Of a stretch of 44,791 nucleotides of DNA, positions 33,699 to 42,424 are shown piece after piece (within the stretch, counting starts at the first letter, position 1; every line of letters starts with the position of its first letter). The stretch comes from an uncultured Blautia sp. (lineage in GTDB: Bacteria; Bacillota; Clostridia; Lachnospirales; Lachnospiraceae). Made by a program: the position numbers and the translations under genes. Under the pieces are notes generated by a model, which saw only the letters and a list, made by a program, of their open reading frames with translations, ran no database searches and was not told the DNA's origin. The stretch spans positions 1-44,791 of the forward strand of contig CAKRPO010000014.1 in NCBI GenBank assembly GCA_934378195.1. Reading direction: 5' to 3'.

Positions 33699-34691
33699 AT
33701 GAAAGAATTCCAAATCACCGAAAACGAATCCGGACAGCGTTTTGACAAATATCTTGCCAAGCTTCTCCGGAACGCACCTAAAAGCTTTTTTTACAAAATG
33801 CTCCGCAAAAAGAACATTACCCTGAATGGCAAAAAAGCAACCGGAAACGAAAAGCTCAACACAGGAGATCAGATCAAACTGTTTCTCAGCGATGAGACTT
33901 TTTCCAAATTTAGCCAGCAGAAGCAGACTGCACGAGCTGTCACGAATCTGGATATCATCTATGAGGACTCTGACATCCTTCTGATCAACAAACCCGCCGG
34001 AATGCTTTCACAGCCAGATGACACTGGAGAATCTTCCATGGTAGAATACGTGATCGGTTACCTTCTTGAAAGTAATTCCCTGACAGAAGAAGGACTCCGT
34101 ACCTTTCATCCTTCCGTATGCAATCGTCTGGACAAGAATACAAGCGGTATCATAGCCGCCGGTAAATCTCTTCCGGGTCTGCAGGAACTGTCAGCACTGT
34201 TTCATGACCGCACTGTTCACAAAGATTACCTCTGCATCGTAAAGGGAAAGGTTACCAGCCCACAACAGATCCGCGGATATCTGCACAAAGATACCAACCT
34301 GAATAAGGTAACGATATCACAGACAAAGAAAAAAGATGCTCAGCCAATTGAAACACAATATACACCAATCTGTCATAGTGAGAGAGCTACCCTTCTCAAA
34401 GTCCGGCTCATCACCGGACGTACTCATCAGATTCGTGCTCATCTGGCATCCATAGGGCATCCTCTGGCCGGAGATGGTAAATACGGTCATTCAGAATTCA
34501 ACCGGTATTTCCGTGATCATTATGGTCTGAAACATCAGCTTCTCCACGCATACCGGCTGACCTTTCCTGTTCTTGACGGCAGACTGCATAATCTGTCCGA
34601 AAGACATTTCGAGGCTTCTTTGCCTGCAAAATTTCAACATATATTAAAAGAAGAACATTTAGAGGAGAGTAGTTATGAAAATCTGGAATGA
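33699..34691 (+). CDS. RluA family 23S rRNA pseudouridine synthase
   Basis: A 330-residue pseudouridine synthase with an N-terminal S4 RNA-binding domain (about 12-65) and the RluA catalytic domain. The active-site motif is NRLDKNTSG (N in place of the more common H; the catalytic D follows RL). LLKVRLITGRTHQIRAHLASIGHPLAGDGKYG is the conserved motif III. It isomerises uridines in 23S rRNA (RluC/RluD-like), with exact sites unknown. AAAGGAG precedes ATG. Its last 17 bases overlap lepB. Confidence 0.92.
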   Translation: MKEFQITENESGQRFDKYLAKLLRNAPKSFFYKMLRKKNITLNGKKATGNEKLNTGDQIKLFLSDETFSKFSQQKQTARAVTNLDIIYEDSDILLINKPAGMLSQPDDTGESSMVEYVIGYLLESNSLTEEGLRTFHPSVCNRLDKNTSGIIAAGKSLPGLQELSALFHDRTVHKDYLCIVKGKVTSPQQIRGYLHKDTNLNKVTISQTKKKDAQPIETQYTPICHSERATLLKVRLITGRTHQIRAHLASIGHPLAGDGKYGHSEFNRYFRDHYGLKHQLLHAYRLTFPVLDGRLHNLSERHFEASLPAKFQHILKEEHLEESSYENLE

Positions 34692-35232
34692 AATCTGGGA
34701 TTATGTAAAAATGATCATCATTGTAGTGGTCGTAGTACTTGTCGTAAACAATGTCGTTCTCATCAATGCAAAAATTCCGTCTGAATCCATGGAAAACACA
34801 ATCATGACCGGTGACCGTATTTTCGGTTTCCGCATGGCATATGGCCTCAACTTTGATTTCTTTGGCAAACATATTTCACACAAAACCAAAGATCCTGAAC
34901 GTTTCGATATCATCATCTTCAAATTCCCTGATGATGAAAGTCAGTTATTTATCAAACGTCTGATCGGCCTTCCTGGTGAAACCGTAGAGATCCGCGACGG
35001 TAAAGTATACATAAACGGTTCTGATGAGCCACTGGATGACAGCTTCGTACCAGAAGTGCCTACTGGAAACTATGGTCCGTACACGGTACCGGAAGACAGT
35101 TATTTCATGCTTGGCGATAACCGTGAGTATTCCAGAGATTCCCGATTCTGGAAAAACACCTTTGTTTCCTTTGATGAGATTGTCGGCAAAGCTATCATCC
35201 GTTATTATCCATCCATCAAACTTCTGAACTAA
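34675..35232 (+). CDS. lepB: Signal peptidase I
   Basis: A 185-residue type I signal peptidase with one N-terminal membrane anchor (about 13-30). Catalytic S38 is in IPSESMENTI, and the general base K94 is in FIKRLIGLPGETVEI. Box E is LGDNREYSRDSRFW. It removes signal peptides from secreted proteins on the outer face of the membrane. AGAGGAGAG sits ahead of the ATG inside the rluA 3' end, so translation is probably coupled. Typical length for a Gram-positive SipS-type enzyme. The secreted proteins at 41534 and 44466 are plausible clients. Confidence 0.96.
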   Translation: MKIWNEIWDYVKMIIIVVVVVLVVNNVVLINAKIPSESMENTIMTGDRIFGFRMAYGLNFDFFGKHISHKTKDPERFDIIIFKFPDDESQLFIKRLIGLPGETVEIRDGKVYINGSDEPLDDSFVPEVPTGNYGPYTVPEDSYFMLGDNREYSRDSRFWKNTFVSFDEIVGKAIIRYYPSIKLLN

Positions 35233-35242
35233 AGGAGCAACT

Positions 35243-35776
35243 ATGGCAACATGGAACAGCAGAGGCCTCCGGGGTTCTACCCTGGAGGATCTCGTGAACC
35301 GGACCAACGAACAATATGCAGAAAAAAAGCTCGCCCTGATCCAGAAAATCCCAACGCCGATTACCCCTGTCCGTATGGACAAAGAAAACCGTCATATCAC
35401 ACTTGCTTACTTTGAACAGCGAAGTACCGTAGACTATATTGGTGCTGTACAGGGAATCCCTGTCTGCTTTGATGCAAAAGAATGCAATGTTGATACTTTT
35501 CCATTAAGCAATATCCACCCACATCAGGTCGCGTTTATGAATGCCTTTGAACAACAGGGAGGAATTGCTTTTTTTCTTATCTTATTCAGTCACGCAGATC
35601 AGTTTTATTACTTGCCACTACGGGATCTGATGAAATTCTGGGAACGCATGGAAGCAGGAGGACGCAAGAGTTTTCGGCGGGATGAACTGAATCCTGTATA
35701 TTATCTGCAGAAAAAAAGTGGATTTCTCGTTCCATATCTGGACGGAATTCAGACAGATCTGAAATTGCGGGATTGA
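35243..35776 (+). CDS. recU: Holliday junction resolvase RecU
   Basis: A 177-residue RecU nuclease. Motifs: GSTLEDLVNRTNEQY (11-25), STVDYIGAVQG with D64, CFDAKEC with D77 and K79, FPLSNIHPHQ, and GGIAFFLILF; the metal site of the PD-(D/E)xK fold is recognisable, with D in place of the more usual E before AK. It cuts four-way DNA junctions in Firmicutes in place of RuvC, which fits the ruvAB operon without ruvC earlier in this window. AAAGGAG precedes ATG. Its TGA stop lies inside the -35 box of the his promoter. Confidence 0.9.
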   Translation: MATWNSRGLRGSTLEDLVNRTNEQYAEKKLALIQKIPTPITPVRMDKENRHITLAYFEQRSTVDYIGAVQGIPVCFDAKECNVDTFPLSNIHPHQVAFMNAFEQQGGIAFFLILFSHADQFYYLPLRDLMKFWERMEAGGRKSFRRDELNPVYYLQKKSGFLVPYLDGIQTDLKLRD

Positions 35777-35801
35777 CAATTTCTGTTTTTTCTACTATAA
35801 T
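35773..35801 (+). promoter_or_regulatory. Perfect consensus promoter of the his operon
   Basis: TTGACA (35773-35778), exactly 17 bases, TATAAT (35796-35801). The recU stop TGA is inside the -35 box. The start codon of hisZ is 69 bases further on; the short leader shows no T-box or histidine leader peptide. Confidence 0.9.
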
Positions 35802-35869
35802 TTTTATGTTTTTACATAGTAGCATGGTAGCACATTAAAGTGTTTACCTGTAATAAGGAGGCAACGATT

Positions 35870-36988
35870 ATGCAGCGAATTTTTCATACACCTGAAGGTG
35901 TGCGCGATATTTATAATGGAGAATGCAGTCAGAAGCACCATCTTCAGATGGAAATCCGCAAAGTATTTGATTCCTATGGATATGAAGAGATTGAGACTCC
36001 TTCCTTTGAATATTTTGAAGTGTTCAGTAGAGAAGTAGGTACGATTCCATCCAAGGATCTGTATAAATTTTTTGACCGTGAAGGAAATACCTTGGTATTA
36101 CGCCCAGACTTCACACCATCCGTATCAAGAGCCTGCGCTACTTATTTTAATCCAGAACAGCAGGTTGTAACACTTTCCTATACAGGAAACACTTTTATCA
36201 ATAATTCCAGCTATCAGGGTCGACTCAAAGAGACCACTCAGATGGGTGTAGAACGTATCGGTGACGATTCTGCTGAAGCAGATGCAGAACTTCTTGCCAT
36301 GACTGTAGAATGCCTTCTGAAATCCGGATTAAAAGAATTTCAGGTCAGTGTCGGACAGGTCGATTATTTCAAATCTCTTCTGCAGGATGCCAATCTGGAT
36401 CTCGAAGAAGAAGAAAATCTTCGTTCTCTGATTTCCCAGAAGAATTATTTTGGTGTAGAAGATCTCGTCCACAGCCAGAATATTCCGGAATCTCTGGAAA
36501 AAGCTTTTCTGGAACTTCCACATTTGTTCGGTTCTGCTGAAGTTCTTCAGAGAGCCCGTAGTCTGACAGAAAATACCTGCGCACTCAAAGCAGTCGAACG
36601 TCTGGAAGAAATTTATGAAATCCTCAAGATCTATGGATACGAGAAATATATCAGCTTTGATTTCGGTATGCTCAGCAAATTTCAGTATTATACCGGCATC
36701 ATTTTCCAGGCATATACTTATGGAACCGGCGAACCGGTCGTAAAAGGAGGCCGATATAATAACCTTCTGAAGCACTTCGGTAAACCTGCCGCTTCTATCG
36801 GATTTGGTATCACAGTCGATAATCTTCTCATGGCCCTGTCCAGACAGAAGATCTGTCTTCCAAAGAAAAAAGCTCCGGTCATCCTGACTTATACCGAAGC
36901 AAACCGACGTGAAACCATTCTGGAAGCTCAGAAACTGAGAAGAGAGGGAACTGCTGTAGCTCTTCGCTGTGAAAAGGAGGACTGCTGA
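35870..36988 (+). CDS. hisZ: ATP phosphoribosyltransferase regulatory subunit HisZ
   Basis: A 372-residue HisRS-like protein that pairs with short-form HisG and confers histidine feedback on it. It keeps class II aaRS-like blocks (LRPDFTPSVSRACA near 85, FQYYTGIIFQAYTYG, GGRYNNLL) but is shorter than histidyl-tRNA synthetase, and it stands first in a his operon with a short HisG. AAGGAGG at 35855-35861 sets ATG 35870; ten in-frame residues upstream are not family-like. hisG begins one base after its stop. Confidence 0.95.
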   Translation: MQRIFHTPEGVRDIYNGECSQKHHLQMEIRKVFDSYGYEEIETPSFEYFEVFSREVGTIPSKDLYKFFDREGNTLVLRPDFTPSVSRACATYFNPEQQVVTLSYTGNTFINNSSYQGRLKETTQMGVERIGDDSAEADAELLAMTVECLLKSGLKEFQVSVGQVDYFKSLLQDANLDLEEEENLRSLISQKNYFGVEDLVHSQNIPESLEKAFLELPHLFGSAEVLQRARSLTENTCALKAVERLEEIYEILKIYGYEKYISFDFGMLSKFQYYTGIIFQAYTYGTGEPVVKGGRYNNLLKHFGKPAASIGFGITVDNLLMALSRQKICLPKKKAPVILTYTEANRRETILEAQKLRREGTAVALRCEKEDC

Positions 36989-36989
36989 T

Positions 36990-37631
36990 ATGAGATACCT
37001 TACTGTTGCCCTTACCAAGGGAAGACTCGCCCAGAAAACACTTGATATGTTTGAAAAAATTGGAATTACCTGCGAAGAAATGCGCGATAAAGATACGCGA
37101 AAGCTGATTTTTGTCAATGAGGAACTCAAACTTCGTTTCTTTCTCGCCAAAGGTCCCGATGTACCAACATATGTCGAATACGGTGCCGCAGACATCGGTG
37201 TCACCGGCAAAGACATTATCCTGGAAGAAGGACGCAAGCTTTATGAAGTGATGGATCTTGGCTTTGGCAAGTGTCGTATGTGCGTATGTGGACCAGAAAG
37301 TGCACGTGAACTTTTGCAGAATAATCAGCTGATTCGTGTAGCAACCAAATATCCGAACATTGCCAAGGATTATTTCTATAATAAGAAACATCAGACCGTA
37401 GAAATCATCAAACTGAACGGTTCTATTGAACTGGCTCCAATCGTCGGACTTTCCGAAGTGATCGTCGATATTGTTGAGACCGGAAGTACCTTACGCGAAA
37501 ACGGTCTGAATGTTCTCGAAGAGGTCTGCCCACTTTCTGCAAGAATGGTTGTAAACCAGGTCAGCATGAAGATGGAAGATGAGAGAATCCGCAATCTGAT
37601 CTGTGATCTCAGAAATGTAATCGATAAATAA
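36990..37631 (+). CDS. hisG: ATP phosphoribosyltransferase HisG, short form
   Basis: A 213-residue enzyme that joins PRPP to ATP, the first and regulated step of histidine synthesis. VALTKGRLAQKTLDM opens the protein and the PRPP loop is DIVETGSTL at 160-168. The C-terminal regulatory domain of long HisG is absent, so HisZ is required. AAAGGAGG precedes ATG 36990 with good spacing; an in-frame ATG at 36969 overlaps hisZ and is less likely. Confidence 0.97.
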   Translation: MRYLTVALTKGRLAQKTLDMFEKIGITCEEMRDKDTRKLIFVNEELKLRFFLAKGPDVPTYVEYGAADIGVTGKDIILEEGRKLYEVMDLGFGKCRMCVCGPESARELLQNNQLIRVATKYPNIAKDYFYNKKHQTVEIIKLNGSIELAPIVGLSEVIVDIVETGSTLRENGLNVLEEVCPLSARMVVNQVSMKMEDERIRNLICDLRNVIDK

Positions 37632-37671
37632 TTATTCATAACCATAATAACCAATAGAAGGGATGAACATC

Positions 37672-38973
37672 ATGCGTACAGTAGCACTTACAAAAGAAAG
37701 CACAAAAGATATTCTGGAAAATCTCCTGAAACGCAGTCCGAATAACTATGGTAAATTCGAAGCAGCTGTTAGCGAGATTCTAAGCAAAGTAAAAACAGAA
37801 GGAGATTCCGCTCTTTTTGCATATACCAAAGAATTTGACAAAACAGAGATCACTGCCGATACTATCAAGGTAACAGAAGAAGAAATCAAAGAAGCTTATG
37901 CGGCAGTTGATCCGGCTCTGATCGATGTTATTCGCAAAGCCCTGGTCAACATCAGAAGCTATCATGAAAAGCAGCGTCAGAACAGCTGGTTCACAAGCGA
38001 GACTAATGGAACCATGCTTGGTCAGAAAGTAACCGCCCTTGAACGTGTCGGTGTTTATGTTCCAGGTGGCAAAGCTGTTTATCCTTCTTCCGTTTTGATG
38101 AATATCGTTCCTGCCAAAGTAGCAGGTGTAGACCAGATCGTTATGACAACTCCTCCGGGAAAAAACGGCAAAGTCAATCCATCCACTCTGGTTGCTGCCA
38201 AGGAAGCCGGTGCAGATGAGATCTACAAAGTCGGTGGTGCACAGGCAATCGGAGCACTTGCTTATGGTACAGAAAGTATTCCAAAGGTAGATAAGATCGT
38301 CGGACCTGGAAATATCTTCGTAGCACTTGCCAAAAAAGCGGTTTATGGTTATGTCAGCATTGACTCTATCGCCGGCCCAAGTGAAATTCTGGTACTTGCT
38401 GATGAAACTGCAAACCCGAGATATGTTGCAGCCGATCTTCTTTCACAGGCAGAGCACGATGAACTGGCATCTGCCATCCTGATCACAACAAGCAGGGAAT
38501 TTGCAGCTAAAGTCAGTGAAGAAGTAGATGGTTTTGTTAAAATTCTCTCCCGTAAAGAGATCATCCAGAAGTCTCTGGATAATTTCGGCTATATCCTGAT
38601 TGCAGAAGATATGGATGAAGCAATCGAAGCTGCCAATGCCATTGCCTCCGAACACATGGAGATCGTAACTGCAAATCCATTTGAAGTTATGATGAAAGTC
38701 CGCAATGCCGGTGCAATCTTTATCGGTGAAAACAGTTCCGAGCCACTTGGTGATTATTTTGCAGGACCAAACCATGTCCTTCCGACCAACGGAACTGCCA
38801 AATTCTTCTCTGCACTTTCCGTAGATGATTTTGTAAAAAAATCCAGTATTGTATATTATTCAAGAGAAGCTCTGCGTAAGATTCACAAAGACATTGAACA
38901 GTTTGCAACTTCAGAACAGCTGACTGCACATGCCAACTCTATTGCTGTCCGTTTTGAAGACGAAGAACAGTAG
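37672..38973 (+). CDS. hisD: Histidinol dehydrogenase HisD
   Basis: A 433-residue zinc enzyme oxidising histidinol to histidine, the last two steps of the pathway. Signatures are ERVGVYVPGGKAVYPSSVLM, VGGAQAIGALAYGTESIP, VGPGNIFVALAKK and the SEHMEI sequence with the catalytic Glu-His pair. Two ATGs are possible: 37663 is almost on top of GAAGGG, while 37672 has about 10 bases of spacing, so the latter is chosen. It has a 40-base gap from hisG and a 12-base gap to hisB. Confidence 0.97.
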   Translation: MRTVALTKESTKDILENLLKRSPNNYGKFEAAVSEILSKVKTEGDSALFAYTKEFDKTEITADTIKVTEEEIKEAYAAVDPALIDVIRKALVNIRSYHEKQRQNSWFTSETNGTMLGQKVTALERVGVYVPGGKAVYPSSVLMNIVPAKVAGVDQIVMTTPPGKNGKVNPSTLVAAKEAGADEIYKVGGAQAIGALAYGTESIPKVDKIVGPGNIFVALAKKAVYGYVSIDSIAGPSEILVLADETANPRYVAADLLSQAEHDELASAILITTSREFAAKVSEEVDGFVKILSRKEIIQKSLDNFGYILIAEDMDEAIEAANAIASEHMEIVTANPFEVMMKVRNAGAIFIGENSSEPLGDYFAGPNHVLPTNGTAKFFSALSVDDFVKKSSIVYYSREALRKIHKDIEQFATSEQLTAHANSIAVRFEDEEQ

Positions 38974-38985
38974 GAGGTCACGATT

Positions 38986-39576
38986 ATGCCAAGAGAAGCA
39001 TCTGTAGAACGCAACACAAAAGAAACAGAGATCAAGCTCAAACTGACTCTGGACGGAAAAGGTTATTCCGATATTGAGACCGGTGTCGGATTCTTTAATC
39101 ATATGCTGGATGGTTTTACCAGACACGGGCTTTTTGATCTCTGTGTACGTGTGCACGGGGATCTGGATGTCGATGATCACCATACGATTGAAGATACCGG
39201 TATTGTACTCGGAAATGCAATCAAAGAAGCCATCGGCGACAAGAAAGGAATACGTCGTTACGGAAGCTGTATTCTCCCAATGGATGAAGTACTTGTACTC
39301 TGCGCCATTGATCTTTCCGGTCGTCCATATTTCTCCTGGGATGCAGAATTTACTTCTGAAAAGATTGGTGATATGTCCACAGAAATGATAAAAGAATTTT
39401 TCTATGCGATTTCTTATTCCTGTGGCATGAATCTGCACATCAAAGTACTTACCGGAGGCAACAGCCATCATGTTGCCGAGGCAATGTTCAAAAGCTTTGC
39501 CAAAGCTCTCGATCAGGCTGTTTCCTATGATCCACGTATTACAGATGTACTCTCTACCAAGGGAAGTCTTGCATAA
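38986..39576 (+). CDS. hisB: Imidazoleglycerol-phosphate dehydratase HisB
   Basis: A 196-residue manganese enzyme, monofunctional (no HisN phosphatase domain). Metal motifs DDHHTIED at 63-70 and GNSHHVAEAMFKSFAKAL near the C-terminus are intact, and GFFNHMLDGFTRHG is the substrate region. It catalyses the sixth step. AGGAGG precedes ATG by about 8 bases. Confidence 0.97.
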   Translation: MPREASVERNTKETEIKLKLTLDGKGYSDIETGVGFFNHMLDGFTRHGLFDLCVRVHGDLDVDDHHTIEDTGIVLGNAIKEAIGDKKGIRRYGSCILPMDEVLVLCAIDLSGRPYFSWDAEFTSEKIGDMSTEMIKEFFYAISYSCGMNLHIKVLTGGNSHHVAEAMFKSFAKALDQAVSYDPRITDVLSTKGSLA

Positions 39577-39588
39577 GGAGGAACACAC

Positions 39589-40872
39589 ATGGCGGATAAA
39601 TTATTGATACCCTGCCTGTATCTGCAGTCAGGAAGAGCAGTCACTGGATTCGGTCAGCGCAATCTTTTTGGTGATGGAAATATAGAAAACCTTGTACGTT
39701 TTTATAGAGATAATGGAGCAGACGAACTTCTGGTCTTTGACTTTTCATCTGGAGACAAGGAGCATGATCAGGCCATTGCTGACATTAAGCTGATCTGTGC
39801 GGTTGCAGAGATACCGGTTATGGTAGCAGGAAATATTAATCGGATAGAAGATGTCAAAAAACTTCTTTATGCCGGATGTTCCAGAGTCGTTCTGAATTTT
39901 TCAAAAGAAAACAATATCAAACTTCTGGAAGAAGTCTCCAAACGTTTCGGCAAGGATAAGATGGTTATCAGTATCTCATCAATAAAAGAATTTACTGATA
40001 ATCAGAAACTGATTGAAGAATATGCAGATGAACTCCTTGCACTGGACACCCTGCAAGATGAAATTGCTTCCTGCTCAGACATGAAAGTAATTCTCCACAC
40101 AGAAGAAAGTAAAACTGACAATCTTAAAGCTCTTCTGAAGAAAGATTCCGTCAAAGCTTTAAGCGGTGCATATATCAGTTCTCTTGACATCCAGCTTCTT
40201 GATTTTAAGGAAGACTGCAAAGCTTCTGGAATTCCGGTTATCACGTTTGAGAGTGCCATCAACTGGTCTGAATTTAAGCTCAACAGTGATGGACTGATTC
40301 CCGTGGTAGTTCAGGATTACAAAACCGACCAGGTGCTTATGGTAGCATATATGAATGAAGCGGCCTTCCAAAATACGCTGAAAACTGGTAAAATGACTTA
40401 CTGGAGCCGCAGCCGTCAGGAACTCTGGCTCAAAGGCCTCACTTCTGGTCATTTCCAGTATGTCAAATCACTTGCACTGGATTGCGACAATGATACGATT
40501 CTTGCCAAAGTAGATCAGATTGGTGCAGCCTGCCACACCGGCAGTCGCAGTTGTTTCTTTAAGCCACTGGTTCAGAAAGAATATAACGATACAAACCCGC
40601 TTCATGTTTTTCAGGATGTATATGATGTGATTGCAGACCGCAAGGTACATCCAAAAGAAGGTTCTTATACAAATTATCTTTTTGATAAGGGTATTGATAA
40701 GATTCTTAAGAAAGTCGGGGAAGAGTGTTCAGAGATAATCATTGCGGCAAAAAATCCTGACAAAGAAGAAATCAAATACGAAATTTCAGATTTTCTGTAT
40801 CATGCCATGGTGCTGATGGTCGAAAAAGGTGTTACCTGGGAAGAGATTACCAGTGAACTTGCCAGAAGATAG
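39589..40872 (+). CDS. hisIE: HisIE bifunctional enzyme with N-terminal degenerate HisF-like barrel
   Basis: A 427-residue fusion. Residues 1-220 look like a HisF/HisA barrel ([14 protein letters not shown] at 5-18; [18 protein letters not shown] at 76-93), but the two HisF catalytic aspartates are replaced: Y11 stands at D11 and S130 near D130. Residues 225-330 are HisI, the PRAMP cyclohydrolase, with WSRSRQELW and [12 protein letters not shown] plus the cysteines of ACHTGSRSC. Residues 335-427 are HisE, the pyrophosphohydrolase, with [16 protein letters not shown] and EISDFLYH. So steps 2 and 3 should work, while the barrel is probably structural or regulatory. True hisF, hisA and hisH are absent here. 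Confidence 0.92.
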   Translation: MADKLLIPCLYLQSGRAVTGFGQRNLFGDGNIENLVRFYRDNGADELLVFDFSSGDKEHDQAIADIKLICAVAEIPVMVAGNINRIEDVKKLLYAGCSRVVLNFSKENNIKLLEEVSKRFGKDKMVISISSIKEFTDNQKLIEEYADELLALDTLQDEIASCSDMKVILHTEESKTDNLKALLKKDSVKALSGAYISSLDIQLLDFKEDCKASGIPVITFESAINWSEFKLNSDGLIPVVVQDYKTDQVLMVAYMNEAAFQNTLKTGKMTYWSRSRQELWLKGLTSGHFQYVKSLALDCDNDTILAKVDQIGAACHTGSRSCFFKPLVQKEYNDTNPLHVFQDVYDVIADRKVHPKEGSYTNYLFDKGIDKILKKVGEECSEIIIAAKNPDKEEIKYEISDFLYHAMVLMVEKGVTWEEITSELARR

Positions 40873-40923
40873 ACCATGTCTGCAGGATATCAAACACGCG
40901 AAGGTTGAAAGGAGATTTGACTT

Positions 40924-41313
40924 ATGACTTACAAAGAGAAAAAGCGTTCTATGTTTCTTGGTCTGCCATGGACCTTCACTACTTATACCGTAACTGATGA
41001 GTTCATATCAATCGATTCCGGTTTGCTCAACAAAGTGGAGAATGACTGTTACATGTACAAGGTAATCGATGTCCGCCTGGAAACCACTCTGATGGAACGA
41101 ATCCTTGGTATCGGCACCATCCACTGCTTCACAGGTGATGTTACTGATCCTGATCTCAAATTACAGCACATAAAAAATGCCAAAGAGATCAAAGATTTTA
41201 TCCTGAAACAGTCCGAGCAGGAAAGAATAAAAAGAAAGACCTTAAATATGCAGCATCTGGATGGCAATCCGGAAGTCAGCAGAATGGCCGCAACGGACAG
41301 CTGCAAATCATAA
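40924..41313 (+). CDS. PH domain-containing protein
   Basis: A 129-residue protein matching the bacterial PH (bPH_2, YdbS/YdbT-like) domain: WTFTTYTVTDEFISIDSGLLNKVENDCYMYKVIDVRLETTLMERILGIGTI is the typical beta-rich stretch. Here the membrane helices of YdbS are missing, so it is probably soluble, with a helical basic tail. GAAAGGAG precedes ATG. It follows hisIE by 51 bases and probably shares its transcript, ending at the terminator at 41326; a link to histidine is not implied. Confidence 0.8.
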   Translation: MTYKEKKRSMFLGLPWTFTTYTVTDEFISIDSGLLNKVENDCYMYKVIDVRLETTLMERILGIGTIHCFTGDVTDPDLKLQHIKNAKEIKDFILKQSEQERIKRKTLNMQHLDGNPEVSRMAATDSCKS

Positions 41314-41325
41314 TCAAAAATAACT

Positions 41326-41362
41326 GAGGTGATATCCTACAACAGGGAATCACCTCTTTTTT
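41326..41362 (+). terminator. Terminator after the PH-domain gene
   Basis: GAGGTGAT (41326-41333) and ATCACCTC (41349-41356) pair over 8 bp, with inner TCC/GGG pairing, then six T. Confidence 0.9.
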
Positions 41363-41394
41363 ATATCAATTTTCCTGTTTTTTTAATTTTCTGC

Positions 41395-41442
41395 AATCAC
41401 TATCAAAAGTGTTAGTGATTATACAAAATATATCCGTATAAT
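41395..41442 (+). promoter_or_regulatory. Promoter region with dyad ahead of the secreted protein gene
   Basis: A perfect TATAAT lies at 41437-41442. AATCACT (41395-41401) and AGTGATT (41414-41420) are a perfect 7-bp inverted repeat, overlapping the place where a -35 would be; the -35 itself is not recognisable. This pattern suggests an activator or repressor site. Confidence 0.5.
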
Positions 41443-41533
41443 AATAATTACAAATAGTATTCGCAGAAAAATCTGACAAGTCAAAATGGGATTCTATCAA
41501 CAAATTATTCCAAAGATGAAAGGAGAATTACGT

Positions 41534-42388
41534 ATGAGTAAAAAAATGAAAATCTTTACAGCGGGTGCATTAGGAGTTATGATGGCTGGTCTTGTGTGTA
41601 CAAATGTTTATGCATTAGACAACAAAGATGTAGTTGGTACATGGTACGCAAACAGTCTTTCCATGGACGGCATGAATGAATTTCATCCAGGTGCGATTAT
41701 GATGGAAATGTCTATGGAAATCAGTGAAGACGGCAAAGGTAAAGTAACAACATCTTCTGAATCAGAAGAAGCAGACGTTGATGATTTTGAATGGAAGATA
41801 GACGGAGATAACATTATCATAACATCAGATGATGAAGTTATGGAAGGCATCTATGAAGATGGCAAAATTGCTATCAGCATGGATGGAATGACCGTAACTC
41901 TTGGACAGGAAAAAGAAGAATATAAACCTTATGAACCTGGAAAGGCACTCACAGACACCAAACTTGAAGATTTTGATGGTGAGTGGAGCAGTTCCATAAT
42001 GTCTGCATTTGGAATGCAGGTTCCAACAGGAACACTCTTTGAAATGCAGTTTAATCTTACAATCGATGGTGGTAAAGCAACACTTGTAACAATTGAAAAC
42101 GGAACTGAAACCACCACTGAACTTGAAGGTGATCTGGACACAAATGCCCTCGTATTAAAATCAACAGAAGAAAAAACTGAAGAAGACGCCGAAGACTATT
42201 CATTATTCGACACAGATACCATGAGATTATATCTTCTTGATGATGGCAAATTATGTTTCACATCTGCTGACAGTCTTGATGATGCAGAAGAAACAGAAGA
42301 AGCTGCAGACGCAGAAGATAGTGAAGATAGTGAAGATTCAATGGATTGGACTGTAAAAGTATTCTTTGACAAATTAGAGAAAAAATAA
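41534..42388 (+). CDS. Secreted acidic protein with two related beta-rich repeats
   Basis: A 284-residue protein with a signal peptide (KKMKIFTAGALGVMMAGLVC core, probable cleavage after VYA at about 27). There is no good lipobox. Two similar halves follow: about 30-130 (DVVGTWYANSLSMDGM, then a Met-rich MEMSMEI) and about 140-245 (DFDGEWSSSIMSAFGM, then MQFNLTI), each like a small beta-barrel fold of lipocalin type; this resemblance is by eye. The tail (about 250-275) is a run of acidic repeats, EDSEDSEDS. AAAGGAG and the signal peptide fix ATG 41534; the in-frame ATG at 41486 is rejected. The ligand is unknown. Confidence 0.8.
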   Translation: MSKKMKIFTAGALGVMMAGLVCTNVYALDNKDVVGTWYANSLSMDGMNEFHPGAIMMEMSMEISEDGKGKVTTSSESEEADVDDFEWKIDGDNIIITSDDEVMEGIYEDGKIAISMDGMTVTLGQEKEEYKPYEPGKALTDTKLEDFDGEWSSSIMSAFGMQVPTGTLFEMQFNLTIDGGKATLVTIENGTETTTELEGDLDTNALVLKSTEEKTEEDAEDYSLFDTDTMRLYLLDDGKLCFTSADSLDDAEETEEAADAEDSEDSEDSMDWTVKVFFDKLEKK

Positions 42389-42424
42389 CATATATTCTCT
42401 AACTCTTTGAAGGAGGTTTAAATA

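Noticed and set aside
33699..34691. Asn in place of His in the RluA NRLD motif as an inactivating change
   Set aside because: NRLD variants are common in Firmicutes RluA-family enzymes and the catalytic Asp is present.
35802..35869. T-box or histidine leader peptide before hisZ
   Set aside because: The leader is only about 60 bases, with no T-box sequence and no run of His codons.
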